DNA of 64,000 bases, from contig NC_085055.1 of the NCBI RefSeq assembly GCF_963662255.1, positions 16,664,704-16,728,703 of the forward strand, written 5' to 3'. The notes beneath the pieces were generated by a model. That model had not been told where the DNA came from. It did no database searches and worked only from the letters and a program-made list of their open reading frames with translations. How positions within the stretch are numbered: the first letter of the stretch is position 1; every line of letters begins with the position of its first letter. Source of the DNA: Cinclus cinclus. Lineage: Eukaryota; Chordata; Aves; Passeriformes; Cinclidae. The position numbers and the translations under genes were made by a program. Below are positions 61,424 to 64,000 of this stretch, piece after piece.

Positions 61424-64000
61424 TGATACATAATGAAAAAAGGTTATAGAAATCAAGGCAAGATAAACCGGAGGAAAGAGAAGCAGGGGGAAACAGGTGG
61501 GAAAAAAGCAGGGATTAACAACAATAGTTTCACCAGACAGTTGTCAGATTTTAATGCAATACTGATTGAGAAATTTCACTAGAGATTAGAGCCCTTGTAG
61601 GCAGCCTCCTTCATCCTGAAGCATTGACAATCCTGTGTCCAGGGCCACTGGAAACTCAGAGCTTCACCTGCACTAGGCACAGAGCTCCATCTCACCACAA
61701 CACACTCCCTGTGCATTGCTCCAAAGTCCCCATAGGATGCTGGACAAAAATGCAGTCAATGTCTTCAGTAGAATAGTTGAGAAAATCACATCCATTCCTT
61801 CAAAAGGGTGTAGAGTTTGGAAAGATTTCTTCCTTCTAGGGGGATCCAAAAACTTAGAAATGTGTCTTTTTCTTCTTTATCAACAGGGAATTCGAGGGAA
61901 GAAATGGACTATTTTGGAAGAACAATAATGAATTTTCTCTTCCTGCTGTCTACATGAAAGGATCTTGGGAATTTCACAGGAATAAAATTGACCTGAACAC
62001 AGCCTAGGCTGACAAAGAGAATCCAAGCTCCCAGAAATTTTTGCCTCATGTAGCTGGATCCTTCAGTGGCAGTGAGCCTGCAGGGTACCCAACATCTTCA
62101 TCTCCCTGTAAGATATTCAGAGGAAAAGAGCATCTCAGTTTCGTTTTCTCTTCAGGCAAAGTTTTCCTGAAGGAAAAATATTTTCTTTCCTGTAAAACCA
62201 TATTTTTGCATGGAAAAATAGGTTATTTCACCCAAAAAAGGCATTTCATTTCAGAGAATTTGCATGACAGAAGAGACCCATATGATTTTGTCATCTGATA
62301 AAATTGATTTCACAGTAAATTATTTTAAAATATTTGATGGGAACAGATTATTAGCTCTTGAGAAATCAGTCCACTGCTTTTCTATTTAGATCTTCATAAT
62401 TTACATTTTTAATAAAGATAGCCTCTTCCAAAGGAATAACTTTTAAAAATAAGTTTCTTCTTTTTTTTGAAGTTACTGTTCTTTCCCATTGCTAATGCTT
62501 CTTCCAATACCCCAGTACAGTGGGATAGTCAAAAAATCCTCAAGTTCACATGGTGAAATGCTCTCAGTGTCTTAAAATGCAGAGATGTTTTGATAGTCCC
62601 TTGTGATTCATGAGAAAAGGTTCAAGTCATCAGCTGGCAGATTCAGTTACTGAGCACACAGAGTCAGTGAAATCTCACATCTTGGGCATGACAAAACAAC
62701 TGGGAAGGACAAAGTAATTTAAGATTAGATGGGACCTCCACGTTTAAGAGGTTCACATGGTACAAGAAGCAGCATAACCACATAAACCCCTTGTGCCCTC
62801 CTCACATCATGTGGTGAATCAAGTTCAACAGCCTTTTAACTTTAATAACTCTGCCTTCTTGTTCCATCTTACCAAATGGATCCTTTAATCTCCATGTACC
62901 AAACCAAAGGCTTTGCTTTCACACAGTGCATCCCTTCCCAAGACCTGACTGGAACCTCAGGGGCTCAGACTATTTTTTGAGACTCCCTGGTATTCACTTG
63001 CAGTGATCTGTCCAGCACATTCAAGAACTACAAGGTCATAACCATTAACACTTAAAACAAGCTTTGTGTCAGTTTTGGTTTGAGCCATTATAATTCCTTC
63101 ATTCGCTCTTAGATCTTAGTTTTTGGAGAGGAAAAAGACAAACAGAAGTCCAGTGCTGCCTTGTCAGAATTCTAATAGAGATGTGTGAGTTAAAGTCCTG
63201 ATAACTAGAAACTCTCACACGTATAATGATCCTCAAGGTACTTAAAATGCTTTCGTAATGTCTTTAAATATCAGCTTCATACAAATCATCGAGTCACAGA
63301 TCTCGGTGTGAATGTGTACCTGGAAAATTGAAACAACTCCTGCATGTTGCATTTTGAAGCTATAATGTGCTTTGTGAAGGAAACTTCATTCTCTAAGGTA
63401 AGGGGCATTGCAGACCCAGCTCAGGTACTGCAGACAGGACCAATTCAGCCTGTCCAAGTCAAAAAGTATTGCTCACACAGTATGTTCAGGAATTATTTGA
63501 GATAGTCACACAACAAATGGGCTCACCATGAATGTAGATCATTGGAATGTGATGCCAAGTGACTGTTGCTAGATTTGGGACAATTTATGATGTAGTTAAC
63601 CTGTCTCAGACCCAGAGGCCTGTAAACTCCCCGTAGTGCTGGTTTCTGCATGACTTTTTACAATAGCACAGTGGGTGATGAGCTTCTGCTCATGTTTACA
63701 GCAGGACCTGCAGCCCTATTCTTGCTCACATACATGGTGTAAACACAGTATTCAACCTGGTATTCAGAGTTTTACAGACTTAAGAAACAATGGATACGTA
63801 AAATGCATATAAAACCAGCAGTATTTTTCTTTGTTAGAGATTTCACTTATTTCAAACTTCAATTGTACTTCTGTTATTACAATTTTTTTTGGCCTTGAAC
63901 CATAATTATTTTTATTATAATTTTTGGAGAAACTATGTGTATCTCGCATTTTAATCATACTTTTAAGGTACTTGTTAACCTACAATTAGCACAGTGTGAA
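61424..64000. other. unannotated AT-rich sequence to the right edge
   Basis: Unique sequence with frames of 85 codons or fewer. No repeat, RNA gene or exon recognised. Confidence 0.6.

Noticed and set aside
1..64000. tRNA, rRNA, snRNA, CRISPR arrays, bacterial promoters or operons
   Set aside because: No cloverleaf with internal A/B boxes, no U6/U1-type sequence and no regularly spaced repeats were seen. The composition and repeats are those of a bird nuclear genome.

Overview
The window looks like vertebrate nuclear DNA from a bird, most likely a neoavian or passerine species. The evidence is entirely repeat-based. There are three CR1 LINE fragments, two of which are recognisable avian types, and one complete solo LTR of an endogenous-retrovirus family common in passerine and other neoavian genomes. 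The rest is AT-rich (roughly 60% A+T by eye), CpG-depleted single-copy sequence. I see no Alu, B1 or L1, and no bacterial operons, Shine-Dalgarno spacing or dense ORFs. I recognise no protein-coding gene, tRNA, rRNA, snRNA or CRISPR array. Most reading frames are under 140 codons and overlap on both strands, as expected of noncoding DNA. The window is probably a large intron or an intergenic stretch.

Layout. A 5'-truncated CR1 on the + strand occupies the left edge to about 513 and continues past the window edge. AT-rich unique sequence with homopolymer tracts follows to about 10.2 kb. A 998-bp solo LTR (10225-11222), flanked by a 5-bp target-site duplication, is inserted there. From 11.2 to 21.1 kb I see only unique sequence. 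At 21.1-21.75 kb lies the one place that resembles part of a gene: a short CpG-rich segment bracketed by a strong splice acceptor and a consensus donor, inside the longest open frame I found. From 21.7 to 48 kb the DNA is mostly unique, with scattered faint remnants of very old amniote repeats (about 22.8, 26.3, 30.2-30.5 and 33.2 kb), a perfect 13-bp-arm palindrome at 42.97 kb, and a weak, heavily broken retroviral-envelope-like patch on the minus strand near 40.2-40.5 kb. An old, diverged minus-strand CR1 lies at 48.1-48.6 kb and a younger minus-strand CR1 at 51.1-51.54 kb. The right end is unique sequence plus a CAAA-rich tract (59.5 kb) and a GAAA/poly-G tract (61.4 kb).

No set of genes can be described as working together here, and I find no previously undescribed system. 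The observation most worth testing is the candidate exon at 21160-21439. The rest is repeat archaeology and small structural motifs, scored accordingly. Family assignments come from recall of repeat consensus sequences, not from a database search.
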